From: Paraurantiacibacter namhicola
GTDB lineage: Bacteria; Pseudomonadota; Alphaproteobacteria; Sphingomonadales; Sphingomonadaceae
Length of the DNA: 64,000 nt
Assembly: GCF_001687545.1 (NCBI RefSeq)
Contig: NZ_CP016545.1
Span: 843,501 to 907,500, forward strand
Reading direction: 5' to 3'
The notes beneath the pieces are model-generated. The model was not told where the DNA came from. It was given only the letters and a program-made list of their open reading frames with translations, and did no database searches. Of the stretch, positions 25,797-34,955 are shown piece by piece (the stretch's first letter is position 1; the number at the start of each line of letters is the position of its first letter). The position numbers and the translations under genes are program-made.

Positions 25797-27399
25797 CCAC
25801 GCCGTTTATCGCAGCCATCACGTCGCCGCAAACCGTGCCTTCCGGCAGGGTGACGGTTTCGGGCGAGAGGTTTGCAACGAAGCGCACGCGCTGGCCATCC
25901 GCCTCTCGGTCCAGAACCAGCACATCGCCTTCGCAGCGGCACGCCGCAACACGTCCTGACCGGAGCGCCGGATGGCGGGCTCGCAGTTCCAGCATAGCCC
26001 GTGTGTGATTGAGCAGCGATGCCGGATCATTGCCCTGCCGGTCCACCGCCTTGGCAGCGTTCTCGTCGCCCACGGGCAGCCACGGGGCGGCATGGCCAAA
26101 GCCTGCATTCTCGCACTGGGTGATCCACGGCATCGGCGTGCGTGCGCCGTCGCGCGACAAGGTTTGCGGCCAGTTGGCGATGGCTTCGGGATCGTGCAGC
26201 ATCTCGAAGGGGATCTCGACCTGGTTCAGGCCCAGTTCCTCGCCCTGATAGATGATGATGTTGCCGCGAAGCGAGCACAGCAGTGCGGCCTTCATGCGCG
26301 CAAAGGCGTCATGGTGCTCCGGCCCGCACCAGCGCGAGATAGCGCGCGGCGCATCGTGGTTCTCGAAAGCCCAGCTGGGCCAGCCGGCCCCACCAGCATC
26401 AGGGCCATCTTCAGGGCCATCGGCAGGCCATTCGCCCAGTGCATCGCAGACGAGCTGCGGCGTCAGCTGGTCGGCATAGAGGAAGTTGAAGCCGTAAGCG
26501 GAATTCAGCCGCCGGTCGCCCTGCGTGAAAAGCTTCATCTCGCGCGCGGCATCGTCCCCGCCCACTTCGGCCACGGTGAATACGGCGTCATAGCGATCAC
26601 ACAGCGCGCGGATCCGCTCGATGAAGGCGGGGATGTCCTTGTGCGACTGGTTGTGCACTTTCAGCTGGTAATCGAAGGGCCGGGTGCGCGGCTTGCCATT
26701 GTCCGGCGCCGGCGGGTTATCGCGCAGCTGCGGATCGTGCATCAGGAAGTTCAGTGCATCGATGCGGAAGCCGTCTACGCCCCGGTCAAGCCAGAACTTC
26801 GCGACATCCAGCAGCGCCTGCTGCACGTCCGGGTTGTGCCCGTTGACTTGCGGTTGGCTGCTGAGAAAATTGTGCATGTAATACTGGCCGCGGCGCGCGT
26901 CCCAGGTCCATGCCGGCCCGCCGAAAACGCTCTGCCAGTTGCTGGGCGGGGAGCCATCGGGCTTCGCATCGGCCCAGACATACCAGTCCGCCTTGGGATT
27001 ATCGCGACTGGAGCGGCTTTCTTCGAACCAGGCGTGCTCGTCCGACGTATGGGCGTATACCTGGTCGATGAGCACCTTGAGGCCCAGCTCATGCGCCCGG
27101 GCAATCAGCGCGTCGAAATCCGCCAGCGTGCCGAAGATCGGGTCAACGTCGCGGTAATCGGCCACGTCATAGCCGAAATCCTTCATCGGGCTGGTGAAGA
27201 ACGGGCTGATCCAGATGCCGTCCACGCCAAGGCTGGCGACATGGTCCAGCTTCTGCGTGATGCCGGGCAGGTCGCCGATGCCGTCTGCGTTGGAATCGCA
27301 GAAGCTGCGCGGATAGATCTGGTAGATCGCCGCGCCGCGCCACCATTCGGCGTCACCGTTGTCCGCCCGCGCAGACTTCATGGACACGAAGCGATTCAT
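25750..27399 (-). CDS. Alpha-glucosidase, GH13 family (cytoplasmic)
   Basis: Protein of 549 residues without a signal peptide, so it should act in the cytoplasm on imported maltose or maltodextrins. It has the GH13 barrel with nucleophile Asp214 in GFRIDALNF, acid/base Glu278 in VAEVGG and the transition-state stabiliser Asp349 in FENHDAPR. The start AAIYQIYPRSFCDSNADGIGDL is typical of oligo-1,6-glucosidase/alpha-glucosidase (AglA) members. Region I reads LIDQVYAHTSDEH. The ATG overlaps the stop of the alpha-amylase gene (ATGA), and its end lies inside the next halogenase gene. Trehalulose or sucrose-type activity cannot be excluded from sequence. Confidence 0.9.
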   Translation of the reverse strand: MNRFVSMKSARADNGDAEWWRGAAIYQIYPRSFCDSNADGIGDLPGITQKLDHVASLGVDGIWISPFFTSPMKDFGYDVADYRDVDPIFGTLADFDALIARAHELGLKVLIDQVYAHTSDEHAWFEESRSSRDNPKADWYVWADAKPDGSPPSNWQSVFGGPAWTWDARRGQYYMHNFLSSQPQVNGHNPDVQQALLDVAKFWLDRGVDGFRIDALNFLMHDPQLRDNPPAPDNGKPRTRPFDYQLKVHNQSHKDIPAFIERIRALCDRYDAVFTVAEVGGDDAAREMKLFTQGDRRLNSAYGFNFLYADQLTPQLVCDALGEWPADGPEDGPDAGGAGWPSWAFENHDAPRAISRWCGPEHHDAFARMKAALLCSLRGNIIIYQGEELGLNQVEIPFEMLHDPEAIANWPQTLSRDGARTPMPWITQCENAGFGHAAPWLPVGDENAAKAVDRQGNDPASLLNHTRAMLELRARHPALRSGRVAACRCEGDVLVLDREADGQRVRFVANLSPETVTLPEGTVCGDVMAAINGVDGDTLAPYGAIFLQS

Positions 27400-29297
27400 T
27401 TTGCGGTTTCACTCACCCGGCACACGGCCCAGCCAAATGCGGGCAGTTCGATTCTGACACTGCCGGGCACGGTAACCGAGCCCGGGCACGTGCCGGCCAG
27501 GGTTTCGAGCGAGCGTGCATTTGAACCGATGACGGCATTTTCCACGATGGGCGCGTCCGAGGTGTTGAAGGCAATGTAATATTCCGTGCCGGTGTCCGGA
27601 TCGAAGCGGCTGACGGCGAAAAGGCCCGGCTTGGTGCGGAATTCGCGCGTGACCTGGCGTCCGCGGCGAAGCGCCGGATGCTCGGCCCGCATTTCGGAAA
27701 GGCTGGCGACCAGCCGGTACAGCGGGTGTGCCTCGTCAAAATTGGAAACCGCCGTGGTCGCATCCGTGCCGATCAAATTGTTATCGTTGTAAACGGCGGT
27801 GCGGCTGGGGAACATGTCCTCGCGCGCCAGCTGGTCGTGTGCATCGCCCACGAAGCCCTGCTCGTCCCCGTAATAGACGGTCGGCGCGCCGCGCAGCGTG
27901 AACATCATGGCGTGGCCGAGCATGACGCGGCTCAGCAGCTCGTCCTGCGAGATGCCGGGCCTGTCCTGGCGCACCAGGGTGGAGAAGCGGCCCATGTCGT
28001 GATTGCCCAGGAAGGTGGGCATGTTCATGGCGGCTTCCTCGCCACCTTCATACAGCACGTCGCCGGCGAACAGTTCCATCAGCGTATCCGTGCCCTTCGC
28101 CTTGCCCAGCACGTCCTGCATGGCGGACTGGAACGCGAAATCCAGCACGGCAGGCACGCCGTCACGCCGCGTAAACTGCGCGAAATAGCCTGCATTCGGC
28201 TCGTTGCGGGCAACCTCCGCGAACATCGTGAAGTTGGGTTTGCCTTCAGCATTCGCGGTCTGCGTGATGGCGGGCAGGAAGGCCTGCCAGAAGCCGGGAT
28301 CGACGTGGCGGAAGGTGTCGATGCGGAAGCCGTCGACGCCGTAATCGGTCACCCAGAAGCGGTAGATGTCGATCATCCCCTCACGCACCCGGGGGTGTTC
28401 GGTGAACAGGTCGTCCAACCCCACGAAATCGCCGAAGGTGTTGCTCTCGCCGTCGAAGGTCGTGTCGCCGCGATTGTGGTAATAGATCGGGTCATTGAGC
28501 CATGCGGGGACCTTGATGTCTCTCTCCGCATCCTTGACCACCGGCGTGTAGGCGAAGTCCGGTGCGGTCAGGCGGGCGAAGTTCTCATCCGTGCTGACCT
28601 GGTCCCCTTCAAAGCCTTCGTTGATGCGCGCACCGCCGACATCGCCGCGGGTGACATAGGGGTAATCACCGCGGCTGCGGTACTTGTAGCCCGTCTCCGG
28701 ACCTTCCTCGTAACCGATGACGTCGGCCGTGTGGTTGGTGATGATGTCCATGTACACCTTCATGCCCATGCCATGGGCGGCGTCCACAAAGGCGCGGAAT
28801 TCGTCTGCAGTGCCGAAATGGGCATCGGGCCGGGTGAAGTCGGTGACCCAATATCCGTGATAACCGGCGCTTTCCTCGCCCTCGCCGCCCTGCACCGGCT
28901 TGTTCTGGAAGATCGGCGCGAACCAGATGGCGGTGATGCCCATGCGCTTGAGGTAAGGCAGACGCGCGGTCAGGCCGGCCAGGTCACCGCCGTGGAAGAA
29001 GCCCTTGTGAGTCGGATCGAAGCCATGCTGCAACGGGCCGCCGGTAAAGCCGCCAAGGTCGTTGGACGTGTCGCCGTTCTCGAACCGGTCGGGCAGGACG
29101 AAATAGATAACCTCGTCCGAAGGCGGACGCTGGCGGTAATCGATGGCGAGAACCTCTGCCGAGGGGCTGGCTCCCGTGCTGCCTGCCTCCGCCTGCTCAG
29201 GGGCAGGGGAGGGCGTGCTGGCCACGGCATTGCTGCCGCCGCATCCGGCAAGCGCCAGTGCGGAGACGAAGGCGAGAATCTGGTGGGTCCTAGTCAT
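27396..29297 (-). CDS. Alpha-amylase, GH13 family, lipoprotein
   Basis: Protein of 633 residues. The N-terminus is a lipoprotein signal with lipobox LALAGC (Cys19), followed by a Pro/Ser/Glu-rich linker of about 30 residues, so the enzyme is anchored in the envelope. The GH13 domain has IITNHTAD (region I), Asp327 in GFRIDTFRHV (nucleophile), Glu361 in FAEVARN and Asp434 in FLGNHDMGRF. It has the form of neopullulanase or SusG-like amylases and would cut starch or maltodextrins before uptake through the TonB receptor. The ATG overlaps the stop of the upstream halogenase (ATGA), and its own stop overlaps the alpha-glucosidase start, so the whole operon is translationally coupled. Confidence 0.92.
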   Translation of the reverse strand: MTRTHQILAFVSALALAGCGGSNAVASTPSPAPEQAEAGSTGASPSAEVLAIDYRQRPPSDEVIYFVLPDRFENGDTSNDLGGFTGGPLQHGFDPTHKGFFHGGDLAGLTARLPYLKRMGITAIWFAPIFQNKPVQGGEGEESAGYHGYWVTDFTRPDAHFGTADEFRAFVDAAHGMGMKVYMDIITNHTADVIGYEEGPETGYKYRSRGDYPYVTRGDVGGARINEGFEGDQVSTDENFARLTAPDFAYTPVVKDAERDIKVPAWLNDPIYYHNRGDTTFDGESNTFGDFVGLDDLFTEHPRVREGMIDIYRFWVTDYGVDGFRIDTFRHVDPGFWQAFLPAITQTANAEGKPNFTMFAEVARNEPNAGYFAQFTRRDGVPAVLDFAFQSAMQDVLGKAKGTDTLMELFAGDVLYEGGEEAAMNMPTFLGNHDMGRFSTLVRQDRPGISQDELLSRVMLGHAMMFTLRGAPTVYYGDEQGFVGDAHDQLAREDMFPSRTAVYNDNNLIGTDATTAVSNFDEAHPLYRLVASLSEMRAEHPALRRGRQVTREFRTKPGLFAVSRFDPDTGTEYYIAFNTSDAPIVENAVIGSNARSLETLAGTCPGSVTVPGSVRIELPAFGWAVCRVSETAK

Positions 29298-30850
29298 GCG
29301 GCTACTCCGGATGGATTGTGGCGGGCAGTGAGATCGGCGATTGCGGCCTCATGCGTCGGCATGGTGGCAAGATCTGCGGCGATTGCCTGTTTTTGCTGGG
29401 CCAGGAAGCGCGCGAGGTCTTCCTTTGGCATGGCATCGGCGATGGGGTTGTGCGCGCGGGCCATCACGCCCTGTCCGGCCAGCACCTGCAGCCAGCCCAC
29501 TTCGGCAAACAGTTCGTCCCCGGCGCGGTGGATGGTCCCGGTCTGCTGCCACAGCGCGATCTTGCTGGTGAGCGTGTCCGGCAGGGCAAGACCGCGCATC
29601 GCGTCCCAGAAGGGCTCGCCTTCGCGGGCATTGGCCCGGTAATGCAGCACGAGGAAATCGCGGATCGCCAGCCATTCGGTGTCGGCATCGGCATTGAAGC
29701 GGTCGATGGCGGCCTGCGCGGGGACCGCGCCCGGAAGCAGCGGCAGGAAGCGCGCGATGGCGCTTTGCACCAAATGGATACTGGTCGACTCCAGCGGCTC
29801 CATGAAACCGGCGGCAAGTCCCAGCGCAAGGCAATTGCCGCGCCAGTGTTCGCGCCGCTTGCCGGTCTGGAACCGTATCGTGCGCGGATCGGCGGTGGGC
29901 TCGCCGTCGAGATTGTCCAGCAGCAGCTGTGTCGCCTCGTCCTCGCCCATATGCTGGCTGCAGAAGACGTGACCATTGCCCGTGCGGTGCTGGAGCGGGA
30001 TCCGCCATTGCCAGCCTGCGGGGCGCGCCGTGGCGCGGGTATATGGCGTGATCGCCCCGGCCTTGGCGCAGGGCGCGGCAATTGCGCGGTCGCAGGGCAG
30101 CAGCGCGTCCCAGGCGTCGAAATCCGTGCCCATCGCCTCGCCGATCAGCAGGGCGCGAAAGCCGGTGCAGTCGATGAAGAAGTCGCCCACGACCTGTGTT
30201 CCGCCATCCAGATGCAGGGCGCGGATGTGGCCGCTCTCGCCGTGTTTCGCGACGCTGTCGATACGCCCTTCCACGCGCGTGACGCCGCGCGCTTCGGCAT
30301 ATTCGCGGAGGTGTGCGGCATAAAGCGCGGCATCGAAGTGATAGGCATAGGGCATGGCTGCCCCGCCGCTGCGCGATGGCCCGCGGCGGAACTTGCCCGC
30401 GCGGGCAGCCTGCTCGTTCAGCGAATACTCGGCCAGCGAACCGGCGTCGCCTTCGTCAGCGGCGCGCAGCCAGTAATGCTGGAAGGGCAGCGGACCATGC
30501 GCGCGGCCGACCGGGCCGAAGGCGTGCATGTAGGCCGAGCCGTCGCCCGACCAGCCGGCAAATTCGATGCCCAGCTTGAAGCTGGCCTGTGTGGCGGAAA
30601 CGAAAGCCGCCTCGTCCAGGCCCAGCGCGTGATTGAAATTGTGGATCTGGGGGATCGTCGCTTCACCGACGCCCACCGTTCCGATTGCCTCGCTCTCGAC
30701 AAGGGTGATGTCGTGCGTGGCAGAGGCGAAGCGAGCGAGCGCGGCAGCCGCCATCCATCCGGCGGTCCCGCCGCCGGCGATAACGATGCTGGGTTTGCCC
30801 TTGGCGCTCACGATCTCTCCCGCCTCGATTGCATGCCACGGTGTATTCAC
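29294..30850 (-). CDS. Flavin-dependent halogenase, tryptophan halogenase family (copy 2)
   Basis: Protein of 518 residues, a paralogue of the halogenase at 24255. Its hallmark residues are intact: FAD motif GGGTAGW (26-32), Lys92 in FKLGIEF, WxWxIP as WQWRIP (280-285) and EPLEST with Glu354. The two copies differ widely outside motifs, so they are probably functionally distinct rather than a recent duplication. It starts with GTG at 30850, just downstream of the strong hairpin that follows the TonB receptor gene, and is the first gene of the operon with the amylase and alpha-glucosidase. The substrate is unknown; relatives beside TonB receptors in Caulobacter and Xanthomonas carbohydrate loci are poorly understood. 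Confidence 0.88.
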   Translation of the reverse strand: MNTPWHAIEAGEIVSAKGKPSIVIAGGGTAGWMAAAALARFASATHDITLVESEAIGTVGVGEATIPQIHNFNHALGLDEAAFVSATQASFKLGIEFAGWSGDGSAYMHAFGPVGRAHGPLPFQHYWLRAADEGDAGSLAEYSLNEQAARAGKFRRGPSRSGGAAMPYAYHFDAALYAAHLREYAEARGVTRVEGRIDSVAKHGESGHIRALHLDGGTQVVGDFFIDCTGFRALLIGEAMGTDFDAWDALLPCDRAIAAPCAKAGAITPYTRATARPAGWQWRIPLQHRTGNGHVFCSQHMGEDEATQLLLDNLDGEPTADPRTIRFQTGKRREHWRGNCLALGLAAGFMEPLESTSIHLVQSAIARFLPLLPGAVPAQAAIDRFNADADTEWLAIRDFLVLHYRANAREGEPFWDAMRGLALPDTLTSKIALWQQTGTIHRAGDELFAEVGWLQVLAGQGVMARAHNPIADAMPKEDLARFLAQQKQAIAADLATMPTHEAAIADLTARHNPSGVAA

Positions 30851-30865
30851 CGCTGGCAGACGTAA

Positions 30866-30910
30866 AGGGGGCGGCAGCGGCAGGGCAAGTGCCCACCACT
30901 GCCGCCCCCT
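30866..30910 (-). terminator. Intrinsic terminator downstream of the TonB receptor gene
   Basis: Arms AGGGGGCGGCAG and CTGCCGCCCCCT (plus-strand positions 30866-30877 and 30899-30910) form a twelve-base-pair stem; on the minus strand it ends in TTTA. The 21-base loop contains a smaller inverted repeat GGGCA-AG-TGCCC (30883-30894). It starts ten bases after the receptor stop and lies before the halogenase-amylase operon, so it would strongly reduce readthrough from the receptor gene. Confidence 0.85.
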
Positions 30911-30919
30911 GTCAGTTCA

Positions 30920-33628
30920 TCAGAACTTGTAGGTGAAACCGGCCAGGAAGCGGCGGCCGTAGACCTGATAGTCAGTCACCTGGCGGTCCAGGCCCGGTGC
31001 GGCGAGCGACACGAACGGCTCGTCCGACAGGTTCTGGCCCTGCAGGTAGATCGACAGGCCTTCGAGCGAACCGCTCTGGAAGTCGTAACCGATCTGCGCA
31101 TCGTAGATCGTTTCCGCCTTCGCCTGCTTGCGCTGCAGATTGCCACCGAAGCCGGTGAAATCGCCGCGGAAGGTCGAACGGTGACGCACGCTGCCGCGAA
31201 CGTTGATGCCGTTGTTATCGTAGTACAGCGTACCGTTGGCGACCCACTTGGAGTAGCCGGGGATCTCCGCGATGTTGCCGTTGGCGTCGGTCACTTCCGT
31301 TTCGGTCAGCGAGACGCCGCCCGTCACACCGAAGCCTTCAAGCGCCGGGGTGAAGGTTTCGAACGGCAGGGTCACTGCGAGTTCGGCACCGTAGAGGAAG
31401 CCGCCACCGGTGTTGATCTTGGTATTCAGGATACCAACGGTGGACGCGACGGCCGGACCGGTCGGGGGCGGGAAGCCACCGAAGTCGAACACGAAGCGGC
31501 CATCGGCGATGTAGCTCTGGATGTCCTTGTAGAACAGCTGGAGCGAGACCACGCCGCCCAGGCCGAAATACTTCTCGAAGTTCAGGTCGAAGGCCGTTGC
31601 CCGGTAAGGCTGCAGGAACGGGTTGCCGCCCCCGCCTTCGATGATCGGCGGGTTGAAGCTGTTGTTGATGCCATAGCCGATGGACACGCGCATGTCGTCG
31701 AGACGCGGGCGCATGATCTGCTTGGAAGCAGCAAAGCGGACCACGAAATCGCTGTCGAAGCGGGCCGAAACGTTCAGGCTGGGCAGCCAGTCGAGGTAAT
31801 CGGTACCCAGTTCCACGGACTGCGGGCCGGTCGGCGTGAAGATCAGGCCGGTGGACGTCTGATCGGCAGAGATGACCTGCAGGCCGAAGTTACCGGTGAG
31901 CACACCGCCGGTGAAGCTCGTTTCGAAATTGGCCTGCGCATAGATCGTCAGCAGGTCTTCCGAGATCGAGTAGTTCTTCGACAGCACGTCCTGCGCGGTG
32001 TTCGGATCGAGCATGTAGACGCCTGCAGCGATCAGCTCACGCGGATCGTAGCTGACGACCGGGCCGAGGCCGAGATAGGTCAGGTCCGTGGATTCCAGCA
32101 GGATGTTGCTGGGGATCGTCGCTTCGGAGACGCCGCCGGACAGCATGATGAAGCTTTCGTCCGCCAACAGCGACTTGTCGCGGTTGACGTAGCTTGCACC
32201 GATGGCGACCGAGGTCAGCGGACCGGCAAATTCACGCTCCAGGTGGAAACGGTACTGCATCAGTTCGTCATCGACGATGCGGTTGTTGAAGTAACCGGCC
32301 TGGATGCGCGAGCCACCCCAGCCCAGCGGGTCCGTCAGGACGATCTGCGTGGGGTCGCTGTAATCGAGCGTCGGGTTGAAGAACGTGCCGGTTTCGCCGG
32401 TCTGGAAACCGATCGTATCGGACGGGCCGGACTGGTTGTAACCCGTGCCTGCATAGCTTTCGAAGCTCAGCTCTTCACGGTCGGTGCGCGAATAACCGAA
32501 GTCGAACCAGGCCAGCCAGCCGTCCTTCTCGTATTCCAGGTTGATGCCGCCGGAAAGCAGGTCTGCTTCCTTGCTGAAGACATCGTTACGGATAACGCCG
32601 CGCACGTTGTTGAACGTGCCGCTGGTCACGACACCGTCCTCGATGGTGGCAACCGGATCCGTGCTGACGCCGAACGCGCCGAAGCCGAGCGGCAGTTCGA
32701 TGCCGCGCTTGATCTGGTCGTCTTCGAAGTCGGAATAGAAGCCGTCCACGGTGACCGTGAAGTTCGGCGTCGCCTGGAACTGCAGCGTGCCGGACAGGCC
32801 GAGGCGCTTCAGCTGGGTGGATGTCACGAAGCTCTTGGAGCCGCCGATGATGGCCGCGCCGTTGAAGCCGCCGTAACCCCAGGCGTTGAATTCCTGCAGC
32901 TGGTAAGGCTCGTCCACATAGGATGCGGACAGCGAGACGCCGACCGTGTCGTCTGCGAACTGGTCGATGTAGGTTGCGTTGGCGCGGTAGCCGAATTCGG
33001 TCGAACCGGCGTTCAGCTTGCCGAGGTCGGCATAGGAACCGCGGGCACCGATGGCGAGGACGCGTTCACCCACTTCCAGCGGGCGAACCGTGCGGATGTC
33101 GATCGTGCCGACAAGGCCCTGGCCCACCAGCTGTGCGGTCGGCGACTTGTAGACGACGACCTGGCTGACGATTTCAGAGGGATACTGGTCGAATTCGACT
33201 GCGCGGGCATCGCCCAGCGAAGTCTGCTCGCGGCCATTCAGCAGCGTCTGCGAGAAGTCGGGGCCGAAGCCGCGGACCGCGATCACATTCGCGCGGCCGT
33301 TGAGGCGCTGCGAGGTGAGGCCGGGAAGGCGGGCAATCGATTCGCCGATCGAGTTGTCGGGCAGCTTGCCGATGTCTTCGGCGGAAACCGATTCGACGAT
33401 CTGGTCGGAACGGCGCTTCTCATTGACGTCGTTCTGCAGGCTGGCGCGAAAGCCGGTCACCAGGATGGTGTTTTCCGGTTCTTCGTCGGACACCGGCGTG
33501 CCGTCTTCGACCTGGTCGTCGACATTCGTCGGCTGGGTGGTCTGGGCCTGGGCGATGCCGGGCACGAGCAAGGCGAAGGCCATTGCGGTGCTGCCGAACG
33601 CGGCGAGCTTGAAATTGCGCTTGGTCAC
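30920..33628 (-). CDS. TonB-dependent outer-membrane receptor (maltodextrin type, MalA-like)
   Basis: Protein of 902 residues with a signal peptide (residues 1-29, ending AQAQ) and an early TonB-box-like segment (NTILVTGFRASL). A plug domain follows (IGESIARLPGLTSQRLNG...VRGFGPDFSQTLLNG, about 75-190), then a 22-strand barrel that ends with aromatic KF at the C-terminus. This is the TIGR01782-type receptor common in Caulobacter and Sphingomonads, used for carbohydrates. It starts with GTG at 33628, with GGGAG just upstream, and is divergent from the LacI gene. With the amylase lipoprotein it probably binds and imports maltodextrins. The specificity is inferred from neighbours. Confidence 0.92.
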   Translation of the reverse strand: MTKRNFKLAAFGSTAMAFALLVPGIAQAQTTQPTNVDDQVEDGTPVSDEEPENTILVTGFRASLQNDVNEKRRSDQIVESVSAEDIGKLPDNSIGESIARLPGLTSQRLNGRANVIAVRGFGPDFSQTLLNGREQTSLGDARAVEFDQYPSEIVSQVVVYKSPTAQLVGQGLVGTIDIRTVRPLEVGERVLAIGARGSYADLGKLNAGSTEFGYRANATYIDQFADDTVGVSLSASYVDEPYQLQEFNAWGYGGFNGAAIIGGSKSFVTSTQLKRLGLSGTLQFQATPNFTVTVDGFYSDFEDDQIKRGIELPLGFGAFGVSTDPVATIEDGVVTSGTFNNVRGVIRNDVFSKEADLLSGGINLEYEKDGWLAWFDFGYSRTDREELSFESYAGTGYNQSGPSDTIGFQTGETGTFFNPTLDYSDPTQIVLTDPLGWGGSRIQAGYFNNRIVDDELMQYRFHLEREFAGPLTSVAIGASYVNRDKSLLADESFIMLSGGVSEATIPSNILLESTDLTYLGLGPVVSYDPRELIAAGVYMLDPNTAQDVLSKNYSISEDLLTIYAQANFETSFTGGVLTGNFGLQVISADQTSTGLIFTPTGPQSVELGTDYLDWLPSLNVSARFDSDFVVRFAASKQIMRPRLDDMRVSIGYGINNSFNPPIIEGGGGNPFLQPYRATAFDLNFEKYFGLGGVVSLQLFYKDIQSYIADGRFVFDFGGFPPPTGPAVASTVGILNTKINTGGGFLYGAELAVTLPFETFTPALEGFGVTGGVSLTETEVTDANGNIAEIPGYSKWVANGTLYYDNNGINVRGSVRHRSTFRGDFTGFGGNLQRKQAKAETIYDAQIGYDFQSGSLEGLSIYLQGQNLSDEPFVSLAAPGLDRQVTDYQVYGRRFLAGFTYKF

Positions 33629-33754
33629 GATGTTTAGTCTCCCTTGTCCGCACTATCGGCTGCGGATTTCCTTCCAAGACGGGACGCACAATTTGTCCGC
33701 ACATCCGCCTCTCGCATCGCGGCATAAGCCTGCTGCAATAGGCGCGAATAGGCG

Positions 33755-33766
33755 GCATACGTATGT
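33755..33766 (+). promoter_or_regulatory. Candidate LacI-family operator, upstream of TonB receptor and lacI-type gene
   Basis: GCATACGTATGT contains the ten-base palindrome CATACGTATG. It lies in the 262-base divergent region between the receptor (start 33628) and the regulator (start 33891). LacI-family operators are palindromes with a central CG, as here. A second copy with one difference lies at 34956-34967, before the transporter gene. I infer that both bind the regulator encoded between them. Confidence 0.5.
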
Positions 33767-33890
33767 TTGTGCACTGCAGCATCGATGGGTGTCGCCAGTT
33801 TGCAACAATCGCATGGCGCCGCGAGTGGCTGCGATATCCGCTTCCCCTCTCACGCGCGCGCGGTTAGGGTTGGTACACAGGGAGAGAGAC

Positions 33891-34937
33891 ATGGGCCGCA
33901 AGCCGAGCGGACGCCCCACCAGCTTCGATATCGCCTATGAGGCAGGGGTGTCCCAGCCCACCGTCAGCCGCGCGCTGCGCGGAGACCCCTCGGTCAGCGA
34001 AAAGACCCGCGAGCGTATACGCGAAATCGCGCGGGAGCTCAATTACACGGTCGACAAGAACGCATCCTCGCTCCGTTCGCAGCGCAGCAACACTATCGCG
34101 CTGCTCTTCTTCGAGGATGAGACGGCGGACGAGAGCGGGATCAACCCGTTCTTCCTGGCCATGCTGGGTTCCATCACCCGGGCCTGCGCGGATCGCGGGC
34201 TGGACCTGCTGATATCCTTCCAGCGCATGGAAGACGATTGGCATACCCAGTACCAGGACAGTCACCGTGCCGACGGCCTCATCCTGCTCGGCTATGGCGA
34301 CTTCTCGCTCTATTCCAAGCGGCTGGACCAGCTGGTGGCACAAGGGACGCATTTTGCGCGCTGGGGCTCGGTCCGCTCCGATACGACCGGCGGCACGATC
34401 GGGTCGGACAATCTGGGTGCCGGGCGCCTTGTGGCCCAGCACCTGCTGGCGCGCGGCCGCCGCAAGATCGCCTTCCTGGGCCATGCGGATTCGCATTACC
34501 CAGAGTTTGCGCACCGCTACCGCGGGCTGTGTGAAGGGCTGGAGGAAGCGGGCATTGGCGCGGCACAAGTCCCGCAGTTCGATGCCATCACCACCGAAGC
34601 TGCCGGGCGCGACGCGGCCCGCGCCCTTATTTCCAGCGGGCAGGAATTCGACGCCATCTTCGCAGCGAGCGACCTGATTGCGATTGGCGCGATGCAGGCT
34701 CTTGCGGATGCGGGGCGCAAGGTGCCCGGCGATGTGGCCGTGGTGGGCTTTGACGACATTCCTTCCGCCAGCCTGACTGTGCCGCCGCTGACCACCGTCA
34801 GCCAGGACATTCGCGGCGCGGGCAAGCGCCTGCTGGAGACGCTGCTGGCCAAGATCGAGGGCGAGACCCTGCCCGATGCCCGCCTGCCAACGCAGCTGGT
34901 GGTACGCGGCACCTCGCCTGCGGAGGGTGATGACTGA
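33891..34937 (+). CDS. LacI-family transcriptional regulator (MalI-like)
   Basis: Protein of 348 residues. The N-terminal helix-turn-helix (about residues 10-30) reads FDIAYEAGVSQPTVSRALRG, where the family has V-S-x-x-T-V-S-R-A-L; a hinge helix follows near residue 55. The remaining part is the periplasmic-binding-like sugar-sensing domain with SDNLGAGRLVAQHLL and GFDDIPSASLTVPPLTTV at the C-terminal half. ATG at 33891 has GGAGAG at 33881-33886. It is divergent from the TonB receptor and upstream of the MFS transporter, so it probably represses the maltose locus until an inducer such as maltose is present. Candidate operators lie on both sides of the gene. Confidence 0.92.
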   Translation: MGRKPSGRPTSFDIAYEAGVSQPTVSRALRGDPSVSEKTRERIREIARELNYTVDKNASSLRSQRSNTIALLFFEDETADESGINPFFLAMLGSITRACADRGLDLLISFQRMEDDWHTQYQDSHRADGLILLGYGDFSLYSKRLDQLVAQGTHFARWGSVRSDTTGGTIGSDNLGAGRLVAQHLLARGRRKIAFLGHADSHYPEFAHRYRGLCEGLEEAGIGAAQVPQFDAITTEAAGRDAARALISSGQEFDAIFAASDLIAIGAMQALADAGRKVPGDVAVVGFDDIPSASLTVPPLTTVSQDIRGAGKRLLETLLAKIEGETLPDARLPTQLVVRGTSPAEGDD

Positions 34938-34955
34938 CGAGCACGCGGGCCTGTC

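Noticed and set aside
27678..29642. Open frame of 654 residues on the plus strand opposite the amylase
   Set aside because: The amylase on the minus strand has lipobox and GH13 catalytic residues; the antisense frame has no recognisable feature.
31181..33637. Open frame of 818 residues on the plus strand opposite the TonB receptor
   Set aside because: The minus-strand receptor has signal peptide, plug and barrel signatures; the opposite frame has none and a low-quality start.
33300..33890. Extension of the LacI-type gene to an upstream start at 33300
   Set aside because: The extension overlaps the start of the receptor gene in antisense; ATG at 33891 with GGAGAG fits the helix-turn-helix at its normal place.
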